DNA from: Methylomicrobium sp035916875
GTDB lineage: Bacteria; Pseudomonadota; Gammaproteobacteria; Methylococcales; Methylomonadaceae
Direction: 5' to 3'
NCBI RefSeq assembly: GCF_035916875.1
Contig: NZ_JAXUHN010000091.1
Span: 54,046-118,045, forward strand
Length of the DNA: 64,000 bases
This document shows, in pieces, positions 17,342 through 25,561 of this stretch. The position numbers and the translations under genes are program-made. The number at the start of each line of letters is the position of its first letter. Positions within the stretch are counted from its first letter, which is position 1. Below the pieces are notes generated by a model. That model had not been told where the DNA came from, ran no database searches, and saw nothing but the letters and a program-made list of their open reading frames with translations.

Positions 17342-18688
17342 TCACTGAATCTGTAAATCGACGCGGCGATTGATCGCCCGGTGTTCCGGCGTGTCGTTGG
17401 GTACCAACGGTTCGCCCTCGGCCCGGCCTTCAAAGCGTATCTTTCCGCCCTGCGTCGCCAGATCATTCAACATTTCACTGACTTTTTTGGCTCTCGATGT
17501 CGACAAATGCCAATTGGATGGAAACCGCGCCGAGACGATCGGCTGATCGTCGGTATGGCCAATGACCAGCACATTGTCCTTGCCGGCCGCGAACTCGTCG
17601 GCGATTTTTTTCAGCATCGGCAGGAACTCGGGCTTCAGTTGATCGCTGCCGGAGGCGAAGGAATTGCGGATTCTGATCAGCCTGTCGTCGACGACCTCGA
17701 CCATGTCCTTGGCGATTTCGGTGGCAAGTATCCGTTTAAAGCGTTCCTTGCGGTCCGGATCGGCGGGCTTCACGACCGGTGCCGGCATCGTCGCGCGCGC
17801 AATCTCGATCGGCTGTTTGGCAAGCGCGAACAACTCTTTATAATCCTGGTCCGAGCGGGCATTCAACGCCAACACGAAACCAATGTAGACCAGAATCAAC
17901 AGTACGCCCAGTACCGCGCCGACCACCCAGAGCGGCACATAACGCACCAGCGCATTGCGCACATCGGTCAGGCCCCGCCAGCGCGGCGACAATTCGCGTT
18001 CGCCGTCGCCCTTCACCCGCTGGATCAATTGATACAATTCGGCGCGGTATTTTTCGAGTTCATTCACGCCATTCGTCAGCACCCGATATTTACCTTCAAA
18101 TCCAAGGCTGATAAACAGATAGGCCAACTCAATCAGCGCCAGATTTTGCGCTGGCTGTTTGACCAGCGCAGCCACAATATCGAAAAACTTCTCGCCGCCC
18201 CAGGCTTCCCGGTGGAAGGAGATCAGCAAACTCTGATGCCCCCAGTTGCTTTGCGATCCCCACGGCGTATTCAAAATCGTTTCATCCAGAAAGCTACAAA
18301 GCGCGTAACTGGCCATGCGGGTATGATCGGCGCTGACGCCGGATTGCAGCAGGCGATTTTCGAACAGGGTCACCTCGCTGGTTGCGCGCTGGCGCAGTGC
18401 ATCGACCGCCGGATACATCGCGGTTTGTCTTAGCCGGCCGGCCAGCGAAATCAGCGGCAATGCCGCCGCGACGATCGGGTTTTCCTTGAATTCGGCGGCG
18501 GGCAATTCGACCGCGGCGGCCGGCCGGTAGGCCGGAGTCGGCGAAGTTGGAGATACCGGAGAAGAGGTAGATAACGGTGTGCTCTGCGCTACCGGCGGCG
18601 CGGCTGCCGGCCGCCGGCCTCCCGGCATCGGCCGAATAATCGTGCGGTCGCTCTCATCGAAAGGTCCTGAAGGATCGTTTGGATTCAT
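17342..18688 (-). CDS. tssL: T6SS TssL (DotU) with C-terminal OmpA-like peptidoglycan-binding domain
   Basis: A ~448-aa protein. A Pro/Ser/Thr-rich N-terminal ~60 residues includes DESDRTIIRPMPG, a candidate phosphothreonine tail. The DotU domain spans ~65-255 (CSFLDETILNTPWG). One membrane helix (~270-292) anchors it. A periplasmic OmpA-like domain (~330-448) has VIGHTDDQP and the conserved NRRVDL end. This is the extended TssL type that binds peptidoglycan itself. ATG 18688 is preferred, with AAAGG upstream; a TTG at 18697 would overlap the tssK stop. The gene lies between tssK and tssM. Confidence 0.94.
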   Translation of the reverse strand: MNPNDPSGPFDESDRTIIRPMPGGRRPAAAPPVAQSTPLSTSSPVSPTSPTPAYRPAAAVELPAAEFKENPIVAAALPLISLAGRLRQTAMYPAVDALRQRATSEVTLFENRLLQSGVSADHTRMASYALCSFLDETILNTPWGSQSNWGHQSLLISFHREAWGGEKFFDIVAALVKQPAQNLALIELAYLFISLGFEGKYRVLTNGVNELEKYRAELYQLIQRVKGDGERELSPRWRGLTDVRNALVRYVPLWVVGAVLGVLLILVYIGFVLALNARSDQDYKELFALAKQPIEIARATMPAPVVKPADPDRKERFKRILATEIAKDMVEVVDDRLIRIRNSFASGSDQLKPEFLPMLKKIADEFAAGKDNVLVIGHTDDQPIVSARFPSNWHLSTSRAKKVSEMLNDLATQGGKIRFEGRAEGEPLVPNDTPEHRAINRRVDLQIQ

Positions 18689-18693
18689 GCCGT

Positions 18694-20031
18694 TCAACCT
18701 TTTCTAATTGCCCAAAACTCAAGTTCCAGTTCCGGAAAACTGCCGCCGATATGGATAGCGAAGCCGCCGGAAGCAGACATCTTCGCCCACAATTCGCTTT
18801 GCTTGTTCAGCTCGAAATACGAATAGCCGGCATGATAAGGAATCTGCCGAGGCGCAACCGGCAAAGCCTGGATCGCAATGCCGGGCAAAGCCGAACGCAC
18901 CAGCAATTGAATATCTTCGACCGGCCCGATTTTGACTTGCGGCGGAAAATGACTGCGAATCAATTCCGAAGATACCTGGGCCTTGGCCGCGAGCACAAAA
19001 ATCGCGCCTTCCAGCAACGTCAACTCCGGACGTTTCGCGACGTATACGCCCGGTCTGGCTTCCGCCAACGGCAATTGCACCGCATTCTGCTCCAGCACCA
19101 TACTCAAGAGGCTTCGCAGTTCGTCGATCAACGGTATGAAAGTCGCTTTCAGATCGTCGTGCCTGTAGTCGGGGAAGGCGGCCGGCCGTTTGTTCGGCCG
19201 GTAAAAAGTCGCCAATTCGCCGGCCATTTGCAGGCAAAGCTGAAAAAAATCTTCCGGATGCATCGCCGAAGCATTGGCCAGATGCGCCAACAACGGCTCA
19301 TAACGGTTGATCAGTTGCAACAGCATAAAATCGGCAATTTCGGCCACGCCGCCCTGACCGCTGCCGGCCACCCTTCCCGCCAATGCTTCGCCGCGCGTAT
19401 GCAGCAAGCCTTGCAATTCTCCGGCGAATCCGCCCAACAGCCCGGCAGAAACGCAGTGCACGGCGGGAGGAATATACTGCTTGTCGAGGATCACCGTTTT
19501 ATCGGCACGCACTTCCACGATCCTGGCGATGCCCAAGCATACATAACCCGAACGCTCCTGGCTTGCGCACATCAGCCGCGGTTTCAGCGCGCCAATCTGC
19601 ACATCGTAGCGGCCGTCGGAACCGCTGTTATGATCGCGGACCTGACGCTCTGCCAGACGATAACGCGCCATATTGTCCGGGAAAGCCTCGCTATCGACTT
19701 CGGTGGAATCCGGCCTACGCAATGGCAACGCCAAATAGATGATGCTCGCTTTCTCATTCTCCGGCACATCCAACGGCATCGGCAGATCATCGTCCTGAGG
19801 CAAATTGAACGGCGTGCCGTCGGGAAATACGCCTCTGCACTCGCTGAGGCCGACCTTGCCGATCGCGAGGCAGCCATGGTCGAGTTTCAGGCTCGCAAAA
19901 CCCCAGGAATAGGGACGTACGCCGAGCGACAAGCCATGCAACAGGCTTTCGAAATAACGGTCATGCTGCTGGAAATGCTGAGGCCGGAGAAACATGCCCT
20001 CGGACCAGACTACCCTATTGTGTTCAGACAT
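18694..20031 (-). CDS. tssK: T6SS baseplate-membrane complex linker TssK
   Basis: A 445-aa TssK (ImpJ/VasE) protein with the typical N-terminus VVWSEGMFLRPQHFQQHDRY. TssK trimers connect the baseplate to the TssJLM membrane complex in the cytoplasm. The length is usual for the family. The ATG at 20031 lies 33 bp after fha, and the stop lies just before the tssL start. The TssF/TssG/TssE baseplate partners with which TssK normally assembles are not found anywhere in the window. Confidence 0.95.
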   Translation of the reverse strand: MSEHNRVVWSEGMFLRPQHFQQHDRYFESLLHGLSLGVRPYSWGFASLKLDHGCLAIGKVGLSECRGVFPDGTPFNLPQDDDLPMPLDVPENEKASIIYLALPLRRPDSTEVDSEAFPDNMARYRLAERQVRDHNSGSDGRYDVQIGALKPRLMCASQERSGYVCLGIARIVEVRADKTVILDKQYIPPAVHCVSAGLLGGFAGELQGLLHTRGEALAGRVAGSGQGGVAEIADFMLLQLINRYEPLLAHLANASAMHPEDFFQLCLQMAGELATFYRPNKRPAAFPDYRHDDLKATFIPLIDELRSLLSMVLEQNAVQLPLAEARPGVYVAKRPELTLLEGAIFVLAAKAQVSSELIRSHFPPQVKIGPVEDIQLLVRSALPGIAIQALPVAPRQIPYHAGYSYFELNKQSELWAKMSASGGFAIHIGGSFPELELEFWAIRKG

Positions 20032-20064
20032 ATTTATGGTTCTCGGCAGGAATGCGGAAGTGTG

Positions 20065-21642
20065 TCATCGTTTTGGCGAGCGGCTCAACAATTGCATCTG
20101 CTGCTCGTAGGCATCGCCGAACGCATCGCCGAAGAAATCCTCCTGGGCCGCGGCTTTCAGCTTCGGATACTGGATCGTATAGTGCTCCCAGCATTTGGCT
20201 TTTTTCTGAAATTGCAAACCTTCGCCTTGCGCTTTTTCGATCAATTCGGGATCGAAAAAGCGCAGGATGTCCGCCAACGCGGCCTGAATTCCGGCGGTCA
20301 TCGCCATCTGATGGTTCATTATGTCGGCAAAGCCTTCGCGCACCGCTTCTTTCGGAGTCAGAAAACCGGGATTCGTCGGTGATAAAAGCAGCCTCATCGC
20401 GTCATCGGCATTCGGGGTAAACTTCAATGGGTTATTATCGACCGAACGCATCGTGGTCACCGAAACGCGAAACTGACTTTTCAATTCCGCGCGGGCGCGC
20501 AGCACGCACATCAGCCCATCCACCATGCTGCGCAGCAATTCGCCCGATGTTCGGAACAGCGCCGGCCACTGGTCGGGAGGCAAAAAATGGGCGTCGTCGA
20601 TACCCGCGCCGGCTAAAAACTCACGAATCAATTCGCTGTCCGACGGCACGGTTTTATGGGGCTCATGCGCACGCTGAGGCGCTTCAGCCGGAGCCGCCGC
20701 AGGCATTGGAGCGAATGCCGCAGGACTCTGCGGGTTGATGCCGCCGGCAACTGCCTCCGGCGCGAATTGCGCGGTTACGACGGGTTGGCGAGCATGGCCG
20801 GTCGCATCGAAAGAACTCTCCTGGAAGGGAGGAATCGGCTCGGACGGCGTTTTCAAGTCCGCATGATCGGTTGCGGCGTCGGCGAATGGGGAAGCCGGTA
20901 AATCCGAATCCGCGCGCGACGCGACTGCGGCCGGAGCGAAATCAGGCCCCGGCTTGCTTTGCTCGGCAAAAAAATCACCCGGCAATTCAGGGAAATCAGG
21001 CGGAAGCGACGAGCTTGCCGAGGAGGGCGCTCGGCTTATCGGCGCGGTATGGGGACTCGACAAATTATCCAGGGTCGATAGCAAATCGCCGAAATCCAGA
21101 TCATCGGTGACGTTTTCCTTAGCGGATGCAGCGCCCTGCGGTTCCGGTGGCGTAAAGCTTTGATGAAAAATCGAGGCATCGGGCTGCTCGATGAAACTTT
21201 TCTGCAAATCGGCAACCGGCGCCGGCCTTTGTTGCGCGGCAATCGGACCATCCAAAGGACCGCTACTCGCGAAATCCAACTGCCGCACGGGTTCGGCATA
21301 AGGTTGAGAAAACACCGCCGCGGGCTCGATAATCGTCACCTGCAATTCGTATTCACCGATGCGCAGCCTTTCGCCGTTTGCCAAAACCGCCCGGCTTTGT
21401 TGCAGCAACTGATCTTGCTGTTCCAGGAAGGTGCCGGCGGCGCTGCTGTCCTGAATAAAATACTGCCCGCCCTCGTATAGAATCTCGGCATGCCGACGGG
21501 AGATATATTTTTCCGGGTCCGGCAACACTAGCTGATTGTCCGACGATCGGCCGATCGATCCGCCCCGCGCTTCGAAGCGCGCGCTGATCTCCTCGGCCGG
21601 CGGCATGCCCTTATAGCTAACCGCTTTAATGACCAATGTCAT
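20065..21642 (-). CDS. T6SS FHA-domain scaffold protein (Fha1/TagH type)
   Basis: A ~525-aa protein. The N-terminal FHA domain (~20-105) has GGSIGRSSDNQLVL and ISRRHAEI, the phosphothreonine pocket residues. A long Pro/Ala/Ser-rich linker (~110-330) follows. The C-terminal ~190 residues match the TagH/ImpI C-terminal domain (FLPPDQWPALFRTSGELLRS, then LKFTPNADDAMRLLL). In the PpkA pathway, phosphorylated Fha switches secretion on. ATG 21642 (reading MTLVIKA) is chosen over the upstream GTG at 21654 because GGTGGG precedes it. It heads the fha-tssK-tssL-tssM-tagF run. Confidence 0.9.
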   Translation of the reverse strand: MTLVIKAVSYKGMPPAEEISARFEARGGSIGRSSDNQLVLPDPEKYISRRHAEILYEGGQYFIQDSSAAGTFLEQQDQLLQQSRAVLANGERLRIGEYELQVTIIEPAAVFSQPYAEPVRQLDFASSGPLDGPIAAQQRPAPVADLQKSFIEQPDASIFHQSFTPPEPQGAASAKENVTDDLDFGDLLSTLDNLSSPHTAPISRAPSSASSSLPPDFPELPGDFFAEQSKPGPDFAPAAVASRADSDLPASPFADAATDHADLKTPSEPIPPFQESSFDATGHARQPVVTAQFAPEAVAGGINPQSPAAFAPMPAAAPAEAPQRAHEPHKTVPSDSELIREFLAGAGIDDAHFLPPDQWPALFRTSGELLRSMVDGLMCVLRARAELKSQFRVSVTTMRSVDNNPLKFTPNADDAMRLLLSPTNPGFLTPKEAVREGFADIMNHQMAMTAGIQAALADILRFFDPELIEKAQGEGLQFQKKAKCWEHYTIQYPKLKAAAQEDFFGDAFGDAYEQQMQLLSRSPKR

Positions 21643-21803
21643 GCTCGTACCCACCGGGGAAATGACGGCGGCGCAATCAAGGCCGCCGATGAATCAATTG
21701 AAGTATTTAGAGATGCAATCAGGGACATCGCTCAAGAAAAATGGGCTGTCGTTAAAAAATACTTATGATACAAACATTGCCGCATTTTCAACAAGCCCAT
21801 TTC

Positions 21804-22304
21804 CTACGGCTCTTTTTTAACCGGTTTAACCGGCTCGACGAGCACTTGATTCGCTTGCAATTTGATCTCCACGGCGTGCGTTTGATGGGCAGTCACCGGC
21901 AGTGTTGCGCGCCATTGCGCGGTATCCAGTTGCCTGAACGCGGCAAACACCCCCAATGCTTTTATGTCGGGCTCCAGTTGCAGCGATAAGGTCTGCTGAT
22001 CGTTCGGCTTGATCAACAACTCCTGCTTGCGCGCCATGTCGGCAGACAATGTCGCCTGATCCTTATCGAATAGCGAAAAAAAGTCGGCGGAATTGAAGCC
22101 GCTGGCTTCCCGTAATTGATAAATCCGCAGCATAACCGGCGCTCCGGCCCCACTCGCATCCGCATTCACATCGGCAGCGCTGATAATTTTCAAATTCACG
22201 AGGGTCGGCGGTGCGGGCTCGGCGACGGGCGGGCGCAGAGGCTCGCTACCGCAGCCTTGCAGTAATGCGAAAGCCAAGATCAACAAGAAGCCTGATCGGA
22301 TCAT
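21804..22304 (-). CDS. tssJ: T6SS outer-membrane lipoprotein TssJ
   Basis: A 166-aa lipoprotein with signal and lipobox LLQGC (Cys18). The transthyretin-like beta sandwich characteristic of TssJ/Lip is recognisable from PVMLRIYQLREASGFNSADF and the later QTHAVEIKL. TssJ recruits the TssM periplasmic domain at the outer membrane. It is separated from fha by 161 bp without another gene. The C-terminus is Lys/Pro-rich. Confidence 0.93.
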   Translation of the reverse strand: MIRSGFLLILAFALLQGCGSEPLRPPVAEPAPPTLVNLKIISAADVNADASGAGAPVMLRIYQLREASGFNSADFFSLFDKDQATLSADMARKQELLIKPNDQQTLSLQLEPDIKALGVFAAFRQLDTAQWRATLPVTAHQTHAVEIKLQANQVLVEPVKPVKKEP

Positions 22305-22385
22305 TCATTCATCTCCTGTTTTTAATTAATTAATCCGTTTTTTCGAGTGCGGCATTTATACCCACGGCAATAAAAGCACCATGGA

Positions 22386-24341
22386 TCAATTGATCATCAC
22401 GATCCCCCCTTTCAACGTCAGCATGCCGTCGCCATTTACGGTGGTCATCGGGCTTTTGACGTCCACTTTGGTATCACCTTGAACAGTAACCATAAGCCCC
22501 TTGATCGTGATACCGCTCTGATCTATTTTTATACTGTTTGAGCCAACCTTGAGTTCGATCGATTGCCCCGCCTCTTCCGTGATAGTGCCGGCTGTGACCT
22601 TGACCGTACGATTGCCCGTTTTCACCTCTACACTATCATTGCCGGTTTCAATTACAACCGTACGGTTGCCGGTTTTTACCGTCAGGCTGTCGTTGCCCTG
22701 ATCGAGGGTCACTGTCCGGTGATTGTAGATGTCGATCGTCTGATCGCCTTGATCCTTCTTGTCGAAGCCGATCTTATGCACGTCATTGTTTTCGACAATC
22801 CGCGTAAAGTTTTTTTCGGCATGCATGTAAAGCTCTTCTTCGCCTTTTTTGTCCTCAAAGCGGATTTCGTTGAAATTCTCAGTACCGCCCTCCTTACTGC
22901 TACGGGACTTGATCCCGCTCTGGGTTTTGTTTGCTTCTAACTCATACGGCGGCATTTGCTCGGCGTTATACACTCGTCCGGTCACGATCGGCCGATCAGG
23001 GTTGCCTTCCAAAAAATCCACGATCACTTCCTGACCGATGCGAGGAATATGCATCGCTCCCCAGTTTTTACCAGCCCAGATCTGAGCGACGCGAACCCAG
23101 CACGAACTGTTTTCATCCTTATTACCCAAGCGGTCCCAATGAAACTGGACCTTGATCCTTCCGTATTTGTCGGTATAAATTTCTTCGCCGGACGGGCCGA
23201 CAACGATCGCGGTCTGCACACCCTGAACGATCGGAATAGGTGTCATTCGGGGTGGTCTGAACTGGTTTTCCGCTTTCGCGGGAAGAACCCTGTAAGCGCA
23301 TTCGCATTGCGCTTCGCAATCGGCAATCCCGTCCGACTCATAGCCATTGTTCTGAATCTGAAGATTCGACGAAACAATTACATATTCGCGATTTTGATCC
23401 GCCACCGGAAAATCGGCCAACGTAAACTTCGTCCCGACCGCCAATTGACGGGCGTTTCCTCGCGCCGATATTTGTTCGAATTGACTGCGCAATTCTTCCA
23501 TGCGCACTGCGGCGTAGTGATCGCCGTCAACTTTCTTTTGATAACCGCCCGGATAATCATAAACTTCTTTGCCTGCTTCGTCGTGCGCTCCCGGCATGGA
23601 CGACTTCGACGTTAAATCGGTACTTGGAGCCTCAAAATCGAAATCATCCAATTCGTAATTGCCTGGCTGTATTTCGTGATTCAAATCCCATCCATAGATG
23701 TGTCCTTCCTTTCGTTGTTTTTCATTCGCTTGATGAAAATAACTAATATTTGCATTTCCTGGCGCATTGCTTTGCAACCCTATCGAATCGCACAGCACGA
23801 GGGTATGGATCTCGCCGATATGCGAGAAATAGTAATAAATCCCCTCGTCCTCCATGAGCCGGCTGATAAAATCAAAATCGGTTTCGCGGTATTGAACGCA
23901 ATATTCACGTTGCACATAAGTGCCGGCAAGCTTTTCTTCGATGTCCGAAACCCCGTGTTCGCCGAGGATCAGTTTGACAATTTCCGGCACAGTCTTTTGG
24001 GTCGGCATGATCCGGCAGTTGCTGCGCCGGGTTAATAACCAGGCCTTGGGTTTTATCGTTGCCCGGTAATGATAAAAACGGCCCATCATGCCGCACCGGC
24101 TAGCACGCGTCACCATGCCGGAGAGAGAACGCTGCCCGCCTTCCAGCAAATGCAAGCTAACGGTCATTTTTTTGCCCAGCAACTGCTTCAAATCAATATC
24201 TTTTTTTTCGCTGAGCAGATCCAGCTCGTATTCGAACAACTGACTGAGTTGTTCGCTGCCGGACGCGCGCCACAGAAATAAGTCATTTTCGCCTAAGGGC
24301 GTTTTAACCGAAGCAACACGGCCAGTTTGAGAAATGGGCAT
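22386..24341 (-). CDS. vgrG: T6SS spike protein VgrG
   Basis: A ~651-aa VgrG, the trimeric spike tip. The N-terminal gp27-like part includes FEYELDLLS and CVQYRETDFDFISRLMEDEG. The gp5 OB-fold region shows YGRIKVQFHWDRLG and ARIGQEVIVDFLEGNPDRP-type sequence. The C-terminal beta-helix contains near-repeats GNDSLTVKTGNRTV, GNDSVEVKTGNRTV. No extra effector domain follows, so this is a structural VgrG. ATG 24341 has AGGA 7 nt upstream and is better than the in-frame TTG at 24347. The PAAR gene precedes it by ~110 bp. Confidence 0.95.
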   Translation of the reverse strand: MPISQTGRVASVKTPLGENDLFLWRASGSEQLSQLFEYELDLLSEKKDIDLKQLLGKKMTVSLHLLEGGQRSLSGMVTRASRCGMMGRFYHYRATIKPKAWLLTRRSNCRIMPTQKTVPEIVKLILGEHGVSDIEEKLAGTYVQREYCVQYRETDFDFISRLMEDEGIYYYFSHIGEIHTLVLCDSIGLQSNAPGNANISYFHQANEKQRKEGHIYGWDLNHEIQPGNYELDDFDFEAPSTDLTSKSSMPGAHDEAGKEVYDYPGGYQKKVDGDHYAAVRMEELRSQFEQISARGNARQLAVGTKFTLADFPVADQNREYVIVSSNLQIQNNGYESDGIADCEAQCECAYRVLPAKAENQFRPPRMTPIPIVQGVQTAIVVGPSGEEIYTDKYGRIKVQFHWDRLGNKDENSSCWVRVAQIWAGKNWGAMHIPRIGQEVIVDFLEGNPDRPIVTGRVYNAEQMPPYELEANKTQSGIKSRSSKEGGTENFNEIRFEDKKGEEELYMHAEKNFTRIVENNDVHKIGFDKKDQGDQTIDIYNHRTVTLDQGNDSLTVKTGNRTVVIETGNDSVEVKTGNRTVKVTAGTITEEAGQSIELKVGSNSIKIDQSGITIKGLMVTVQGDTKVDVKSPMTTVNGDGMLTLKGGIVMIN

Positions 24342-24448
24342 AAACAATTCCTGATCAATTCGGCTTCAATTTTTGCCAATACCACTAGATTATGGCCCCT
24401 CAAAATCGGCCATCTGATACGTTGGGAGATGTGCTAAACCGACAGTTT

Positions 24449-24739
24449 CTAACCGATCAAAACATTGAAACAACCCAAAATAATCACGCCGCCATGCGCT
24501 GTCGAATCCCCCAATCGGGCTGCGGGCTTTTTGCCGATCAATACCGTAAAGGAACCGAGAACGATCGAATCGGGCGGCCCGACGCAGGTCGCCATATCGC
24601 CGACGCGGGCCGCGGGGAGGTTACCGATCAGAACCGTCGGCTCGCCTGGCGGCAGAATCGGGCCGCCGACGTGAGGGACAGGGCCGTTAAACATCGGACA
24701 AACATGCATATCGGAAATACGCGCGGCGGGTTGGCCCAT
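24449..24739 (-). CDS. PAAR-domain spike tip protein
   Basis: A 96-aa protein that is entirely a PAAR domain: a start like MGQPAARISDMHVCP, VGGPILPPGEPTVLIG, GKKPAARLGDSTAHGG. PAAR proteins cap VgrG with a zinc-bound cone and can carry effectors. This one has no extension, so any cargo must bind non-covalently. The ATG at 24739 lies 16 bp after the DUF6931 gene and upstream of vgrG, forming a spike cassette. Confidence 0.93.
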   Translation of the reverse strand: MGQPAARISDMHVCPMFNGPVPHVGGPILPPGEPTVLIGNLPAARVGDMATCVGPPDSIVLGSFTVLIGKKPAARLGDSTAHGGVIILGCFNVLIG

Positions 24740-24755
24740 CGTTTACACTCCTAAT

Positions 24756-25346
24756 TCAGCCTTGCCAGGGACGGCCGTTGCCGCCATTCGCAATATCGAC
24801 GCCCTGTTCCAGAAAATACCGATATTTTTCCGGCACCTTTTCCGGCTCGCTCAACACCGCCGCCAGCATCACCGCGCCTGCCACCGCCTTGGATGCCAGA
24901 TTTTCCGGCGGAATTACCGGGGAAGCGTTTTCGGGCGCCATGCTGCCGTCGCTCCAAAATGCCGCCATCGCCGCCCATGAAGCCGGGCCGTCAAACGAAG
25001 TAGCTTGCGCCGCCGCATCCGCCAAACGACGATTGGCCTCGGTGGGCTTATAGACCCATTGCTCTGCGGCTTCGAGTGCATTAAGGGATGCCGGCGGCGT
25101 GCCCTGACCCATCATGCCCCGCGTACAAATACACGCCCACCACGTCGCCTCGCGTTTGGGCAAGGCGCGCGCGAGAAAACGCACCGCGTCGGGATATAGC
25201 TGGCGTTCCAGCAAGGCGTTCAAAAACTCCACCGGCGCGGGGTCGGATTCGAGGCACCTGATCGCCTGCGGATCGAGTTCGATATCCCTACAAATCTCCG
25301 CTGCTTTCGGCACAGCGACTTTCTTTAATGAATCAAAACCCGCCAT
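24756..25346 (-). CDS. DUF6931-family protein of the PAAR/VgrG cassette
   Basis: A ~196-aa soluble, Ala/Pro-rich, mostly helical protein of unknown function. It contains RQLYPDAVRFLARALPKREA, then WWACI and a C-terminal FLEQGVDIANGGNGRPWQG. I recognise it as the DUF6931 type found beside PAAR proteins, which suggests an adaptor or chaperone for loading the spike; that role is inference. It has no signal peptide, membrane helix or visible catalytic motif. ATG 25346 is chosen because the sequence upstream looks non-conserved; GTG 25406 in the same frame is possible. It is the first gene of the DUF6931-PAAR-vgrG run. Confidence 0.65.
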   Translation of the reverse strand: MAGFDSLKKVAVPKAAEICRDIELDPQAIRCLESDPAPVEFLNALLERQLYPDAVRFLARALPKREATWWACICTRGMMGQGTPPASLNALEAAEQWVYKPTEANRRLADAAAQATSFDGPASWAAMAAFWSDGSMAPENASPVIPPENLASKAVAGAVMLAAVLSEPEKVPEKYRYFLEQGVDIANGGNGRPWQG

Positions 25347-25561
25347 CTGCTTTTCATCACACTTTGACTTTTCAAACCCAGCGAAACCGTACTCCGCCCG
25401 CCCCACACCGCCGCATACAAATACGGCAGGAAAATGAATGGGGCGACTTTAGCATAGAATCAAGCGGCAAGCCATTACCAGATGGCTCTTCCGTACGAGT
25501 GCCGCATGGAGGACCGGACCGTTTCGCCATGATATCCTCGTGTATATGCTAGCCTACCAAG

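Noticed and set aside
16131..17348. Plus-strand open frame of 405 codons
   Set aside because: Antisense to tssM, with biased composition typical of a GC-rich shadow frame; the minus-strand product is unmistakable TssM.
18679..20382. Plus-strand open frame of 567 codons
   Set aside because: Antisense to tssK and fha; low-complexity Arg/Gln-rich product with no domain.
22386..24739. VgrG and PAAR as remnants of a contractile-tail prophage
   Set aside because: The flanking genes are TssJ, TssK, TssL, TssM and Fha; no phage tail, lysis or integrase genes are present.
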